Source: Marivivens donghaensis (lineage in GTDB: Bacteria; Pseudomonadota; Alphaproteobacteria; Rhodobacterales; Rhodobacteraceae). From it: a DNA stretch of 64,000 nucleotides. The position numbers and the translations under genes are program-made. Location of the stretch: the NCBI RefSeq assembly GCF_030410045.1, contig NZ_JAUFRA010000006.1, forward strand, positions 124,001 to 188,000, given 5' to 3'. Of the stretch, positions 27,767-36,726 are shown piece after piece (the stretch's first letter is position 1; every line of letters starts with the position of its first letter). The notes beneath the pieces were generated by a model, which worked only from the letters and a program-made list of their open reading frames with translations, was not told where the DNA came from and ran no database searches.

Positions 27767-27785
27767 GGACTAATAAGGCAGGTAG

Positions 27786-28874
27786 ATGGGCGCTTACATA
27801 CTTCGCAGATTGCTGCTCGTGATCCCGACGCTGCTCGGGATTATGATCCTCAATTTTGCGATCATCCAATTCATGCCGGGTGGTCCGATTGAGCAGGTCA
27901 TTGCGCGGATGCAGGGCAATGGGGATGTGTTCGAAAACATCTCTGGCGGGGCAGGGGATGCCGAATTCCAAAGTGCTGGCATTGAGCTCCAAGGTGCCTA
28001 TCCGGGTGCGCAGGGGCTAGATCCACGCTACCTCGCTGAATTGGAAAAGCGGTTTGGATTCGACAAGCCACCGCTTGAGCGGTTCCTGAATATGATGTGG
28101 AACTACGTCCGCTTTGATTTCGGCGAAAGCTATTTCCGCAAAATTTCGGTGCTCGATCTGGTTCTGGAAAAGATGCCCGTTTCGATCACGCTTGGTCTTT
28201 GGTCGACGATCATCGCTTACCTTGTGTCGATCCCATTGGGCATCCGCAAAGCTATCAAAGACGGATCGCAGTTCGACACATGGACCTCTGGGGCCATCAT
28301 CGTGGCATATGCGATCCCGGGCTTCCTCTTTGCAATCCTCCTGATCGTTCTTTTCGCGGGCGGTAGCTATTGGCGGATATTCCCATTGCGCGGCCTCACC
28401 AGTTCAAACTGGGAAGAACTGACCATGTGGGGCAAGGTTATTGACTACCTTTGGCACATCACGTTGCCCGTGCTGGCCTCAACGATTTCGGCTTTTGCGA
28501 CGCTGACCTTGCTGACCAAAAACAGCTTCCTTGATGAGATCAAAAAGCAATACGTAATGACCGCTCGGGCAAAAGGGCTGACGGAAAACCGCGTCCTCTA
28601 TGGCCATGTGTTCCGAAACGCGATGCTGATCGTGATCTCTGGGTTTCCAGCGCTTTTCGTCGCGGTGTTCTTTGGTGGTTCGGTGATTATCGAAACGCTG
28701 TTCAGCCTCGATGGGTTGGGGCGGATGGGGTACGAGGCGGCGATTGCGCGGGATTATCCCGTGGTCTTTGGGACGCTTTATGCGTTTTCGCTGATGGGGC
28801 TGGTCGTCGGGATTATCACCGACATCACCTACGTGTTTATCGATCCGCGGATCGATTTCGAAAGCAGGGGGTAG
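27786..28874 (+). CDS. yejB: peptide ABC transporter permease (YejB)
   Basis: A 362-aa inner-membrane permease of the DppB/OppB class with about six helices: an N-terminal one at 10-30 (LLLVIPTLLGIMILNF), then five in the C-terminal two-thirds. The EAA loop that contacts the ATPase is YVMTARAKGLTENRVLYGHVFRN divided over about residues 257-280. The insertion of about 50 polar residues after helix 1 is typical of YejB. It lies 19 bp after yejA and 3 bp before yejE. Confidence 0.95.
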   Translation: MGAYILRRLLLVIPTLLGIMILNFAIIQFMPGGPIEQVIARMQGNGDVFENISGGAGDAEFQSAGIELQGAYPGAQGLDPRYLAELEKRFGFDKPPLERFLNMMWNYVRFDFGESYFRKISVLDLVLEKMPVSITLGLWSTIIAYLVSIPLGIRKAIKDGSQFDTWTSGAIIVAYAIPGFLFAILLIVLFAGGSYWRIFPLRGLTSSNWEELTMWGKVIDYLWHITLPVLASTISAFATLTLLTKNSFLDEIKKQYVMTARAKGLTENRVLYGHVFRNAMLIVISGFPALFVAVFFGGSVIIETLFSLDGLGRMGYEAAIARDYPVVFGTLYAFSLMGLVVGIITDITYVFIDPRIDFESRG

Positions 28875-28877
28875 GGT

Positions 28878-29987
28878 ATGCGTCTGTCTCCACTCAATCA
28901 GCGTCGCTGGCGCAACTTCAAACGAAACCGTCGTGCGGTTTGGTCTCTGATCATCCTAGGTGCATGTTTCGTGCTTAGCCTCTTTGCCGAGTTCATCGCC
29001 AACGATAAACCGATCCTTGTCAGCTACCGTGGTGAACTGCGAAGCCCCGTTTTGTCCTTTTATTCAGAAAAGGATTTTGGCGGCGATTTCGCGACTGAGG
29101 CTATTTACTCCTCAATCGAGGTGAAATGCCTGATCGTGTCTGGCGGCGCGGTAGAGTGTTTTGATGACCCAGAAGGCATCTACGAAACAGTAACGACAGG
29201 CGGCACACCCGAGGTTGAGGACTTCGCCAAGGGTTGGATGGTCTGGCCCGTCATCCCTTATTCCTACGATACGATTGTCGATGTGCGTGGCGTCGCTCCT
29301 GCACCTCCATCGGACACGAACCTCTTGGGCACAGACGATACCAAACGCGACGTTCTGGCACGCGTGATCTATGGTTTCCGACTGTCGATCTTTTTCGCAA
29401 TGATGGTGGTCGGCGTGTCCTCGGTCATCGGCATCGTCGCTGGCGCGGTCCAAGGATACTTCGGTGGCTGGGTCGACCTTGGTTTTCAGCGGTTCATTGA
29501 AATCTGGGGAGGGATGCCGTCGCTCTATGTGATGATCATCCTCGTCGCGATTTTGGGAAAATCCTTCTGGCTTTTGGTTTTTATCACCGTGTTGTTCGGT
29601 TGGCCTGCCTTGGTCGGTGTCGTGCGGGCTGAATTCCTGCGCGCCCGAAATTTCGAATACGTGCGTGCCGCGCGTGCGCTCGGGGTAGGTGACAGGACAA
29701 TCATGTTCCGACACGTGCTCCCCAATGCGATGGTGGCGACGGTGACGATGTTGCCGTTCTTGGTCACGGGTGCAATCGCGACGCTGGCCAGCCTCGATTT
29801 TCTTGGCTTTGGCCTGCCATCGTCCGCGCCGTCCCTAGGTGACTTGACCCTTCAAGCCAAACGGAACCTTCAGGCGCCGTGGCTTGGCTTTACGGCGTTC
29901 TTTACCTTTGCATTTATGCTTTCGCTCCTCGTGTTTATCTTCGAGGGCGTGCGCGATGCCTTTGACCCGCGAAAGACCTTCTCATGA
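28878..29987 (+). CDS. yejE: peptide ABC transporter permease (YejE)
   Basis: A 369-aa permease of the DppC/OppC class. The start MRLSPLNQRRWRNFKRNRRA is the OppC_N domain, helix 1 is at about 22-42, and a long periplasmic insert (about 45-150) is characteristic of YejE. The EAA loop is EYVRAARALGVGDRTIMFRH. It forms a heterodimer with YejB. Its stop overlaps the yejF ATG by 4 bp. Confidence 0.95.
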   Translation: MRLSPLNQRRWRNFKRNRRAVWSLIILGACFVLSLFAEFIANDKPILVSYRGELRSPVLSFYSEKDFGGDFATEAIYSSIEVKCLIVSGGAVECFDDPEGIYETVTTGGTPEVEDFAKGWMVWPVIPYSYDTIVDVRGVAPAPPSDTNLLGTDDTKRDVLARVIYGFRLSIFFAMMVVGVSSVIGIVAGAVQGYFGGWVDLGFQRFIEIWGGMPSLYVMIILVAILGKSFWLLVFITVLFGWPALVGVVRAEFLRARNFEYVRAARALGVGDRTIMFRHVLPNAMVATVTMLPFLVTGAIATLASLDFLGFGLPSSAPSLGDLTLQAKRNLQAPWLGFTAFFTFAFMLSLLVFIFEGVRDAFDPRKTFS

Positions 29988-31579
29988 GTTTGCTCGAGGT
30001 CACAAACCTCTGCGTCGATTTCCGACAGGACAGCCAAACAACGCGGGCTGTCTGTGGCGTGTCCTTTACCGTTGAAAAGGGCGAGACTGTTGCGCTGGTC
30101 GGTGAGTCGGGCTCTGGCAAATCGGTGACGGCTTTGTCGACGGTAGACCTGTTGGCGGATAGTGCTCAGGTGTCGGGGTCGATCCGCTACAATGGCGAAG
30201 AAATGGTGGGCGCATCAGATGCCACTTTGCGCCGCGTACGGGGCAATGACATCAGCTTCATCTTCCAAGAGCCGATGACCTCGCTCAACCCGCTGCACAC
30301 GATTGAGAAGCAGTTGGGCGAGTCCATTGAACTGCACCAAGGTTTGCGTGGTCCAAAGGTGCGCGACCGCATCATCGAGTTGCTCGACCGTGTGGGTATC
30401 CGCGATGCTGAGTCGCGATTGACGAGCTATCCGCACGAGCTTTCGGGGGGGCAGCGACAGAGGGTCATGATCGCAATGGCACTTGCCAACGGGCCTGACC
30501 TGCTGATCGCTGACGAACCTACGACCGCGTTGGACGTGACCATTCAGGCGCAGATCCTCGACCTGATGGAGGACCTAAAGCGCAAAGAGGGCATGGCGAT
30601 GCTCTTTATCACGCATGACCTGACGATCGTTCGAAAAATCGCGGACAAGGTCTGTGTGATGAAAGACGGTGAGATCGTTGAGACGGGACCGACGGCTGAG
30701 ATTTTCAGCAATCCGCAGCATCCTTACACTCAGATGCTCTTGGCGGCTGAGGCGGCTGGTGAGCCAGCGCCTGTGCCAGAGAACGCGCCTGTCATTGCAG
30801 AGACCCAAAACCTCAAGATTTGGTTCCCGATCAAACGCGGATTGATGCGGCGCACCACGGGCTACGTCAAAGCTGTGAACGATGCGACCCTAACCGTCCA
30901 TGCGGGCGAAACATTGGGGATCGTGGGTGAATCAGGATCGGGGAAAACGACCCTCGCTCTCGCAATCATGCGATTGATCCGATCTGAAGGGCGGATCGTG
31001 TTCATGGGTCAGGCTGTTGATGGGTTGAACCAGAAGCAAATGCGGCCCTTGCGCAGCGGCATGCAGATCGTGTTCCAAGACCCCTTTGGCTCTCTCTCGC
31101 CGCGTATGACCGTCGAACAAATCATCGCCGAAGGTCTAACCGTACACGGTGTCGAACGTGGTCAAAGCCCGCGCGAGATGGTTGCTGAGATCATGGCTGA
31201 GGTTGGGTTGGACCCTGAGATGATGCACCGATACCCGCACGAATTTTCGGGTGGTCAACGGCAGCGTATCGCAATTGCACGGGCGATGATCTTGCGGCCG
31301 AAACTTGTGGTCTTGGACGAACCGACCTCTGCGCTGGATATGACGGTGCAGGTGCAAATCGTAGACCTGTTGCGCGACCTTCAGTGCAAGCACGGGCTGG
31401 CCTATTTGTTCATCAGCCACGACCTCAAGGTCGTGCGTGCATTGTCCCACAAGATCATGGTGATGCGTGCTGGCGATGTTGTAGAGGCAGGCATTGCGGC
31501 GCAAATCTTTGACGCTCCGCAGTCGGACTACACCCGTGCGCTCATGGCTGCTGCCTTTGAAGGTCGGGCAGCGACTTAA
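29984..31579 (+). CDS. yejF: peptide ABC transporter ATP-binding protein, fused dimer (YejF)
   Basis: A 531-aa protein with two complete ABC ATPase domains in one chain. Domain 1 (about 1-262) has Walker A GESGSGKSVTAL, signature LSGGQRQRVMIAMAL and Walker B LLIADEPTTALD. Domain 2 (about 265-531) has GESGSGKTTLAL, FSGGQRQRIAIARAM and LVVLDEPTSALD. Each ends with the oligopeptide C-terminal extension (PHPYTQMLL-like HPYTQMLLAAE, and DYTRALMAA). It powers uptake of peptides by YejABE. The stop overlaps the convergent dacA-type gene by 4 bp. Confidence 0.95.
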   Translation: MSLLEVTNLCVDFRQDSQTTRAVCGVSFTVEKGETVALVGESGSGKSVTALSTVDLLADSAQVSGSIRYNGEEMVGASDATLRRVRGNDISFIFQEPMTSLNPLHTIEKQLGESIELHQGLRGPKVRDRIIELLDRVGIRDAESRLTSYPHELSGGQRQRVMIAMALANGPDLLIADEPTTALDVTIQAQILDLMEDLKRKEGMAMLFITHDLTIVRKIADKVCVMKDGEIVETGPTAEIFSNPQHPYTQMLLAAEAAGEPAPVPENAPVIAETQNLKIWFPIKRGLMRRTTGYVKAVNDATLTVHAGETLGIVGESGSGKTTLALAIMRLIRSEGRIVFMGQAVDGLNQKQMRPLRSGMQIVFQDPFGSLSPRMTVEQIIAEGLTVHGVERGQSPREMVAEIMAEVGLDPEMMHRYPHEFSGGQRQRIAIARAMILRPKLVVLDEPTSALDMTVQVQIVDLLRDLQCKHGLAYLFISHDLKVVRALSHKIMVMRAGDVVEAGIAAQIFDAPQSDYTRALMAAAFEGRAAT

Positions 31580-33111
31580 CCTTCGCTGCCGATCATAAAG
31601 CAGTTTTGACCACGTGCTTGTAGGCGACGACAGGCGAGTTCAGCCGTTTCGCGTGACATGCCCATAAAGTTGGCGTCGAACCCACGGGGGCTTTGCACCA
31701 CGCGGCGTAGCGATCCATCGAGGGTCGCCATTTCGTTCAGGGCAACACGGACGAGAATACGTTCCGCCTCATAGCGCGATCCAAAACGACCTACGTTGAT
31801 GCCCCAGTGACGGCCACCTGATGTGGATACACGGGTTACAACTTCGGGACCTGTCGCTGCAGCCACAGCCACGGCAACATCGGCGGGATCAGTGACGACC
31901 TCTTCGATTTCAACTGGAGCGGAGGCTTGGATAAAGGCTGCGGGGCGTGCTTCGGGACGCGGGACCGCTTGGGCAACGACGACTTGTGGGGCTTCTTCGA
32001 TGACTTCAGCCACAGGTTCGATCGTGGCGACTTCCATCGCGGCAGCTAGAGCGTTCTCGATGTCCTCGGCGTCTGCGACAACGGCCACAACCGCTTGTTC
32101 GGATACTGGGCGCGGGGTCGGACGTGGGCTGGATGTCACGGCACCGGTTACGCGAATGGTGCGGCCCGCTGCGCCCGGAACATCGGTCACGTTTGCGGCG
32201 ATCATCTGCGGTTCATCATTCGAGCTGCTACCAGGCTGATAGGCGGGCAGGGGTGGGCGTTGGATGCGTGCGTTACGCGGCGCTTGAGCAAAGCCCATGT
32301 CGAGGAGTTCTGCAGCACGGGCGTTGCGTGCGGCGACAGACGACGCGCCAAAGACGGATGCAATGATGCGCACGTTGCCGCGCTGTGCAGAAGCGACAAG
32401 GTTGTAACCAGCAGCGCTGGTAAAGCCGGTCTTAATGCCGTCCGCGCCCTCGTAGGCATTCAGGAAACGGCGGTTGGTGTTATACACTTCTGCCATGCCA
32501 GCATCGGTCGAGCGGCGCGAGAAGATGTTATAATACTGCGGGAAATCGTAGACGAGGTGACGGCCAAGAATAGCCATGTCGTGCGCGGTGGACATGTGAC
32601 CGTTCTGAGTGAGGCCGTTCGCATTGCGGAACGACGACCGCGACATGCCCATAGATTGGGCCATACGGTTCATACGACGCGCAAAAGCTGCTTCGGACCC
32701 TTCGAGCGCGATACCGATCGCAGTCGCCGCATCGTTTGCAGACTTCACAGCCGCAGCGCGGATCAAATACCGAAGTCGGATTTCCTGACCCGTGCGCAGG
32801 CCGAGCTTGCTGGGTGGCTCCGCGGCTGCCTCAGACGTGATTTTGACCATCGTGTCGGGGCTGATCTCTCCGCGTTCGATGGCTTGGAACGCGATGTAGA
32901 GGGTCATCATTTTGGTGAGTGAGGCTGGGTGAAGTGGCGTGTCTGCGTTATAGGACTGGATCACTTCGCCAGTGCGCGCGTCCATCACATAGGTTGCACC
33001 AGGGCCTGCGACAGCAGTCTGCGGAACCCACATCGCAAAGACCAATGCGACTGACACAAATAGACCCATTAGGGCCCGAAATTTCGGACGACCTGCCACG
33101 GTTTGCCTCAT
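31576..33111 (-). CDS. D-alanyl-D-alanine carboxypeptidase with SPOR domain
   Basis: A 511-aa periplasmic penicillin-binding protein of the S11 family that trims the terminal D-Ala from peptidoglycan stem peptides. A signal peptide (about 1-35) precedes the serine peptidase domain with all three motifs: S64-L-T-K67, S124-A-N126 and K226-T-G. A long Val/Ala/Pro/Glu-rich linker (about 280-425) joins it to a C-terminal SPOR domain (about 432-511, GINVGRFGSRYEAERILVR and the RGQNCFMIG end), which would direct it to denuded septal glycan. The linker replaces the usual PBP5 C-terminal amphipathic anchor. Confidence 0.93.
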   Translation of the reverse strand: MRQTVAGRPKFRALMGLFVSVALVFAMWVPQTAVAGPGATYVMDARTGEVIQSYNADTPLHPASLTKMMTLYIAFQAIERGEISPDTMVKITSEAAAEPPSKLGLRTGQEIRLRYLIRAAAVKSANDAATAIGIALEGSEAAFARRMNRMAQSMGMSRSSFRNANGLTQNGHMSTAHDMAILGRHLVYDFPQYYNIFSRRSTDAGMAEVYNTNRRFLNAYEGADGIKTGFTSAAGYNLVASAQRGNVRIIASVFGASSVAARNARAAELLDMGFAQAPRNARIQRPPLPAYQPGSSSNDEPQMIAANVTDVPGAAGRTIRVTGAVTSSPRPTPRPVSEQAVVAVVADAEDIENALAAAMEVATIEPVAEVIEEAPQVVVAQAVPRPEARPAAFIQASAPVEIEEVVTDPADVAVAVAAATGPEVVTRVSTSGGRHWGINVGRFGSRYEAERILVRVALNEMATLDGSLRRVVQSPRGFDANFMGMSRETAELACRRLQARGQNCFMIGSEG

Positions 33112-33300
33112 ACTGCCTCATGGCTCCAATCTGACGCTGGATGCCTTATTGATTAAGGAGAGAGTAACACGGTCGGATTCAGCCGAAAACACCTTATTTC
33201 AAAGCACTTTCATCGGGTGGTTGAACTGCAACGCCATATCTGGTGGTCGATTGTTGGTGATCCGCTATATCGGCGATTGTGGCGGAAATGGGGCGGCGCG

Positions 33301-33990
33301 TCAGGCGAGTTCGGCTATCAACTTGGGTAGGTCGCCCAGACTTTCGAGTCGGTGATATCGGGCGTGTTCAGGCTCTTCAGCGTGTTCTAATTCCCACGTC
33401 AGCTCGTGTCGAACGTAAATGCCCCAGCCACCTGCCTCGATCGCGGGGATAATGTCGGACTTCAACGAATTGCCGACCATCATAACGCGAGGGGTCTCAA
33501 ATCGTGCAAAAATACGTTGATACACGGCGGCGGTCTTGTCGCTGACAATTTCGACGGACGAGAAGTAGTCCCCAAGGTTGGATTGGGCGAGTTTGCGCTC
33601 TTGATCCAAGAGATCGCCTTTGGTGATTAGGACGATCTGCGTTGAATTTGCCAGTTCGGGGATCACCTTCTCAACGTGAGGCAGCAAATTGATCGGATGC
33701 GCCAGCATATCGCGCCCCATATCAATCAGCGCCAAAGTGATATGCCCAGGGAGTTTTGCATCTGTCACAGCAAGAGCGGTTTCGATCATCGAAAGGGTGA
33801 ACCCTTTGATCCCATACCCATAGAACCGCAAATTTCTGCGTTCGGCCGCCAAAAGCCGCGCCCGAAGGTCATGAGGATCAACATAATCTGCCAGCAATTC
33901 GGCAAATCGCTCTTGGCTCATTTGAAAGAACTTTTCGTTGTGCCAAAGGGTATCATCTGCGTCGAATGCGATCGTCCAACGGTGTGGCAT
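33301..33990 (-). CDS. HAD-superfamily hydrolase
   Basis: A 229-aa haloacid dehalogenase-like hydrolase. Motif I is FDADDTLWHNE (nucleophile Asp10 and acid Asp12, with an extra Asp between them), motif II is VLITKGD, the motif III Lys lies near SDKTAAVYQRI, and motif IV is MVGNSLKSDIIPAIEAGG. These indicate a phosphatase-type enzyme acting on a small phosphorylated metabolite that sequence does not identify. The helical cap lies at about 18-95. It is divergent from clpS. Confidence 0.88.
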   Translation of the reverse strand: MPHRWTIAFDADDTLWHNEKFFQMSQERFAELLADYVDPHDLRARLLAAERRNLRFYGYGIKGFTLSMIETALAVTDAKLPGHITLALIDMGRDMLAHPINLLPHVEKVIPELANSTQIVLITKGDLLDQERKLAQSNLGDYFSSVEIVSDKTAAVYQRIFARFETPRVMMVGNSLKSDIIPAIEAGGWGIYVRHELTWELEHAEEPEHARYHRLESLGDLPKLIAELA

Positions 33991-34068
33991 GCCTTAGCTC
34001 CTGCTGGGGGTTTTCTTAGGCCCTAATAAGATTATATAACGCAGCGGACAGTTACGACTAGTGAGAGC

Positions 34069-34410
34069 ATGAAGCGAACTGACTTCTTTATGATGGCCGA
34101 GGGGAATGACGACGATAATGATATCGGCGTCAAACTTGACGTGCGGCCCAAGACCAAGCGTCCGCCGTTGTATAAGGTGCTCATCCTGAACGACGACTAC
34201 ACGCCGATGGAATTCGTCGTGCACGTGTTGGAACGTTTCTTTGGTATGAACCATGCCCAAGCGTTCGAGCTAATGCTCACCGTTCACAAAAAAGGCGTCG
34301 CCGTCGTCGGCGTTTATTCCTACGAAATTGCTGAAACCAAAGTGACGCAAGTGATGGATTTCGCGCAGCGTCATCAGCACCCGTTGCAATGCACAATGGA
34401 GAAAGAGTGA
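34069..34410 (+). CDS. clpS: ATP-dependent Clp protease adaptor ClpS
   Basis: A 113-aa adaptor that delivers N-degron substrates to ClpAP. The core YKVLILNDDYTPMEFVV binds the N-terminal residue through the NDD and the pocket Met/Val, and MLTVHKKGVAVVGVYSYEIAETK is the ClpA-binding and conserved middle (about 68-92). Another ATG at 34090 (MMAEG) is in frame; I keep 34069. An acidic N-terminal tail (EGNDDDNDIG) precedes the fold, as is common. clpA is not next to it. Confidence 0.95.
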   Translation: MKRTDFFMMAEGNDDDNDIGVKLDVRPKTKRPPLYKVLILNDDYTPMEFVVHVLERFFGMNHAQAFELMLTVHKKGVAVVGVYSYEIAETKVTQVMDFAQRHQHPLQCTMEKE

Positions 34411-34432
34411 CGCCCCGCGTCACCGTTCACAG

Positions 34433-35395
34433 ATGTCCAAATCCAGATTAGCTACTGCCCTGAATGATGGGCTCATCGTCCTGCCCGAAGGTCCAATTCG
34501 CGTCATGCGTCCCGCGGCGGATTACGACTTGTCGATGTTCGCTCGTGATAACCTGTGGATTGATACAGGGTTCAAACCAGATGCGGTTTCGTGGTCAGGA
34601 GCGGGCTATAGCCTCGATCCAGTTGAGGCGCCGGTGACGATTGTCGTTGTGCCGCGGGCCAAGGCTCTGGCGCGTGCGATGGTTGCTGAGGCTGCGAAAT
34701 CGTCCTTGGTTCTGATCGACGGTCAGAAGACCGATGGGATCGACAGTCTGTTCAAAGAATGCCGCAAGGCGCTGGGCGATCTGCCGAGCGTGACCAAATC
34801 GCATGGCCGTCTTTTCTGGTTTGGCGGCGAAAACCAATTCGCAGATTGGGCGCTGGGCGATCCGATCAAAGGCGAGAACGGGTTCTATACCAGCGCAGGT
34901 GTGTTCTCTGATGGTCAGGTGGATCGCGGCTCGAAACAGCTTGCCTCTGCTTTGCCTGATAAATTGCCCAAACGGATGGCCGATTTTGGCGCAGGCTGGG
35001 GCTATCTGTCTGACACGGTTCTGAAACGCGAAGGGGTTGAGAGCATCGATCTGATTGAGGCGGAAAAAGTCGCCCTCGATTGTGCGCGTCTCAATGTGCC
35101 TGATGATCGTGCGGCGTTCCATTGGGCGGATGCCACTACATGGAAGGCGCCCGACAGTTATGGTGGCATCGTCATTAACCCGCCGTTCCACATTGGCCGC
35201 GAAGGAAGCCCTTCATTGGGCCGTGCCTTTATCGCCAATGCCGCGCGGAACCTCACGACCTCTGGGCACTTGTGGATGGTTGCGAACCGACACCTGCCTT
35301 ATGAGGCTGCGCTCAATGACCATTTCAAAGAAGTCAAAGAGATCGGTGGCGATGGTGCATTTAAATTGTTCCACGCCTTCCGCCCAATCCGCTAA
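34433..35395 (+). CDS. RsmC-like class I SAM-dependent methyltransferase
   Basis: A 320-aa methyltransferase of the RsmC/RlmG class, which make N2-methylguanine in rRNA. The N-terminal half (about 1-160) is a degenerate pseudo-domain. The C-terminal half has the SAM motif ADFGAGWGYLS, the acidic end DLIEAEK, and the catalytic motif IVINPPFHIGRE (NPPFH). It lies 22 bp after clpS and 30 bp before an SDR gene. The exact rRNA position modified cannot be told from sequence. Confidence 0.88.
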   Translation: MSKSRLATALNDGLIVLPEGPIRVMRPAADYDLSMFARDNLWIDTGFKPDAVSWSGAGYSLDPVEAPVTIVVVPRAKALARAMVAEAAKSSLVLIDGQKTDGIDSLFKECRKALGDLPSVTKSHGRLFWFGGENQFADWALGDPIKGENGFYTSAGVFSDGQVDRGSKQLASALPDKLPKRMADFGAGWGYLSDTVLKREGVESIDLIEAEKVALDCARLNVPDDRAAFHWADATTWKAPDSYGGIVINPPFHIGREGSPSLGRAFIANAARNLTTSGHLWMVANRHLPYEAALNDHFKEVKEIGGDGAFKLFHAFRPIR

Positions 35396-35425
35396 GCTCT
35401 GACAGTCGACACTCGGGAGAGTCCA

Positions 35426-36232
35426 ATGTCTTTTTCCATCGAAGGTAAAACCGCGATTGTGACGGGCGCCGCGAATGGCGTCGGTTTGGCAATCGGACGG
35501 CATTTCATCGAACAGGGCGCGAATGTGGTGTTCGCGGACATGGACGAAGCCGCACTTCAGCGCGAGATCGGCGTGGAGATCGAGGCTGACAGCGGGCCTG
35601 CTCGTATCTTTGCGGGTGATCTTCGTAAGAAGCTTACGATCAAAAACCTGCTCTCTGCGACAGTGGATGCGTTCGAACAGATCGACATCCTCGTGAATGC
35701 GGCCCGTCAGATCGTCCTGACGGACCCGCTCAACCCTGATGATGACAGCGTTTCGATGCTGCTAGAGCAGAACATGCTCGCTGGTCTACGGTTGTCGCAG
35801 GCAGTAGCGCGTCGGATGGTGAAACTGGCTGAGGGGCAGGATAAACAGCAAGTCGGCGCGATCATCAACTTGTCGTCCATTGCGGCACGACGCACGCATC
35901 CTGATCTTTTGGCCTATTCGGTATCGACGGCTGCGGCGGATCAAATGACACGGTCGCTGGCTGTTGCGCTGGCTCCGCATCGTATTCGCGTTAACTCTGT
36001 TGCCTTCGGCAGCGTCATGAGCGCGAGCCTAAAGGGTGCGTTGAAAGAGCATGATGGATACCGCGAAGACATCCTGTGTCACACGCCGCTGAATCGCATC
36101 GCGAGCGCTTCTGAGGTTTGCGATGCCGTTCAGTATCTCGCGTGCGAGGCGTCTGGCTTTGTCACGGGGCAGATTATCACCGTGGACGGCGGGCGCACCC
36201 TGATCGATCCCGTCGGATGCGCCGCCCACTAA
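35426..36232 (+). CDS. SDR-family protein lacking the catalytic Lys
   Basis: A 268-aa protein with the short-chain dehydrogenase fold. The NAD(P)-binding motif TGAANGVGLAIG is good, followed by FADMDE (Asp suggests NAD), AGDLRK, the Asn of LLEQNMLAG, the catalytic Ser in NLSSIA and the Tyr in YSVST. Where YxxxK is expected the sequence reads Y-S-V-S-T (codon ACG), so the Lys of the catalytic tetrad is Thr, and NNAG is replaced by NAAR. The C-terminal TVDGGRTL is normal. It may be an inactive or altered oxidoreductase; the frame is intact. Confidence 0.85.
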   Translation: MSFSIEGKTAIVTGAANGVGLAIGRHFIEQGANVVFADMDEAALQREIGVEIEADSGPARIFAGDLRKKLTIKNLLSATVDAFEQIDILVNAARQIVLTDPLNPDDDSVSMLLEQNMLAGLRLSQAVARRMVKLAEGQDKQQVGAIINLSSIAARRTHPDLLAYSVSTAAADQMTRSLAVALAPHRIRVNSVAFGSVMSASLKGALKEHDGYREDILCHTPLNRIASASEVCDAVQYLACEASGFVTGQIITVDGGRTLIDPVGCAAH

Positions 36233-36238
36233 ACCCGT

Positions 36239-36625
36239 TTATTCAGGGTGAATAGCAACGCACTGGTTGATGCCGTCTTGAACGGTTGAGGCCATAGCCT
36301 CGCGGCGCTGAATGAGCGACTGAAGCTTTGCCTGTTCTGCGTTCAGGTCAATCGCCACAGGCACTTTGTATTCGCGGGTCATCACTTCGTCGCAGGGGAA
36401 ACGAACCTCTTCGCCAGACTCGAGCGTTTGCGTGCAAGTCCGATCAATCGTCACAACTTCGGACCGTTCAGCGAGCGCATAGCCGCGATCAATGTTCGCT
36501 TGGGTTTCTGCGATCAGTGCGTTCAATGTGCGCTGGTTCGAGGTCACCTCGTTGATGCAACGTTCGCGAGGTGTGCCACAGGCTGCCAAAGCAACGAGTG
36601 GCAAAAGGATCAGGGCAGCACGCAT
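36239..36625 (-). CDS. lipoprotein of unknown function
   Basis: A 128-aa predicted lipoprotein. The signal LILLPLVALAACGTP has a lipobox (LAAC), with lipidation expected at Cys16. The mature part is mostly helical with a heptad-like N-terminal half (TSNQRTLNALIAETQANID), and contains three more Cys. The convergent SDR gene ends 6 bp away. No family is recognised. Confidence 0.75.
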   Translation of the reverse strand: MRAALILLPLVALAACGTPRERCINEVTSNQRTLNALIAETQANIDRGYALAERSEVVTIDRTCTQTLESGEEVRFPCDEVMTREYKVPVAIDLNAEQAKLQSLIQRREAMASTVQDGINQCVAIHPE

Positions 36626-36726
36626 ATCGAATCTCCGTCAATTGGTCACACATCTGCGGTGTGGTTTCGCCTTCATATCAATGCTATGGCCGAGTGATAT
36701 TCAATAGCACGACGAAAGGTGTCCCG

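Noticed and set aside
33112..33300. The 189-bp gap between the carboxypeptidase and HAD genes as a small gene
   Set aside because: A plus-strand frame of 68 codons exists (33149-33355) but runs into the HAD gene, has no RBS and no protein-like pattern.
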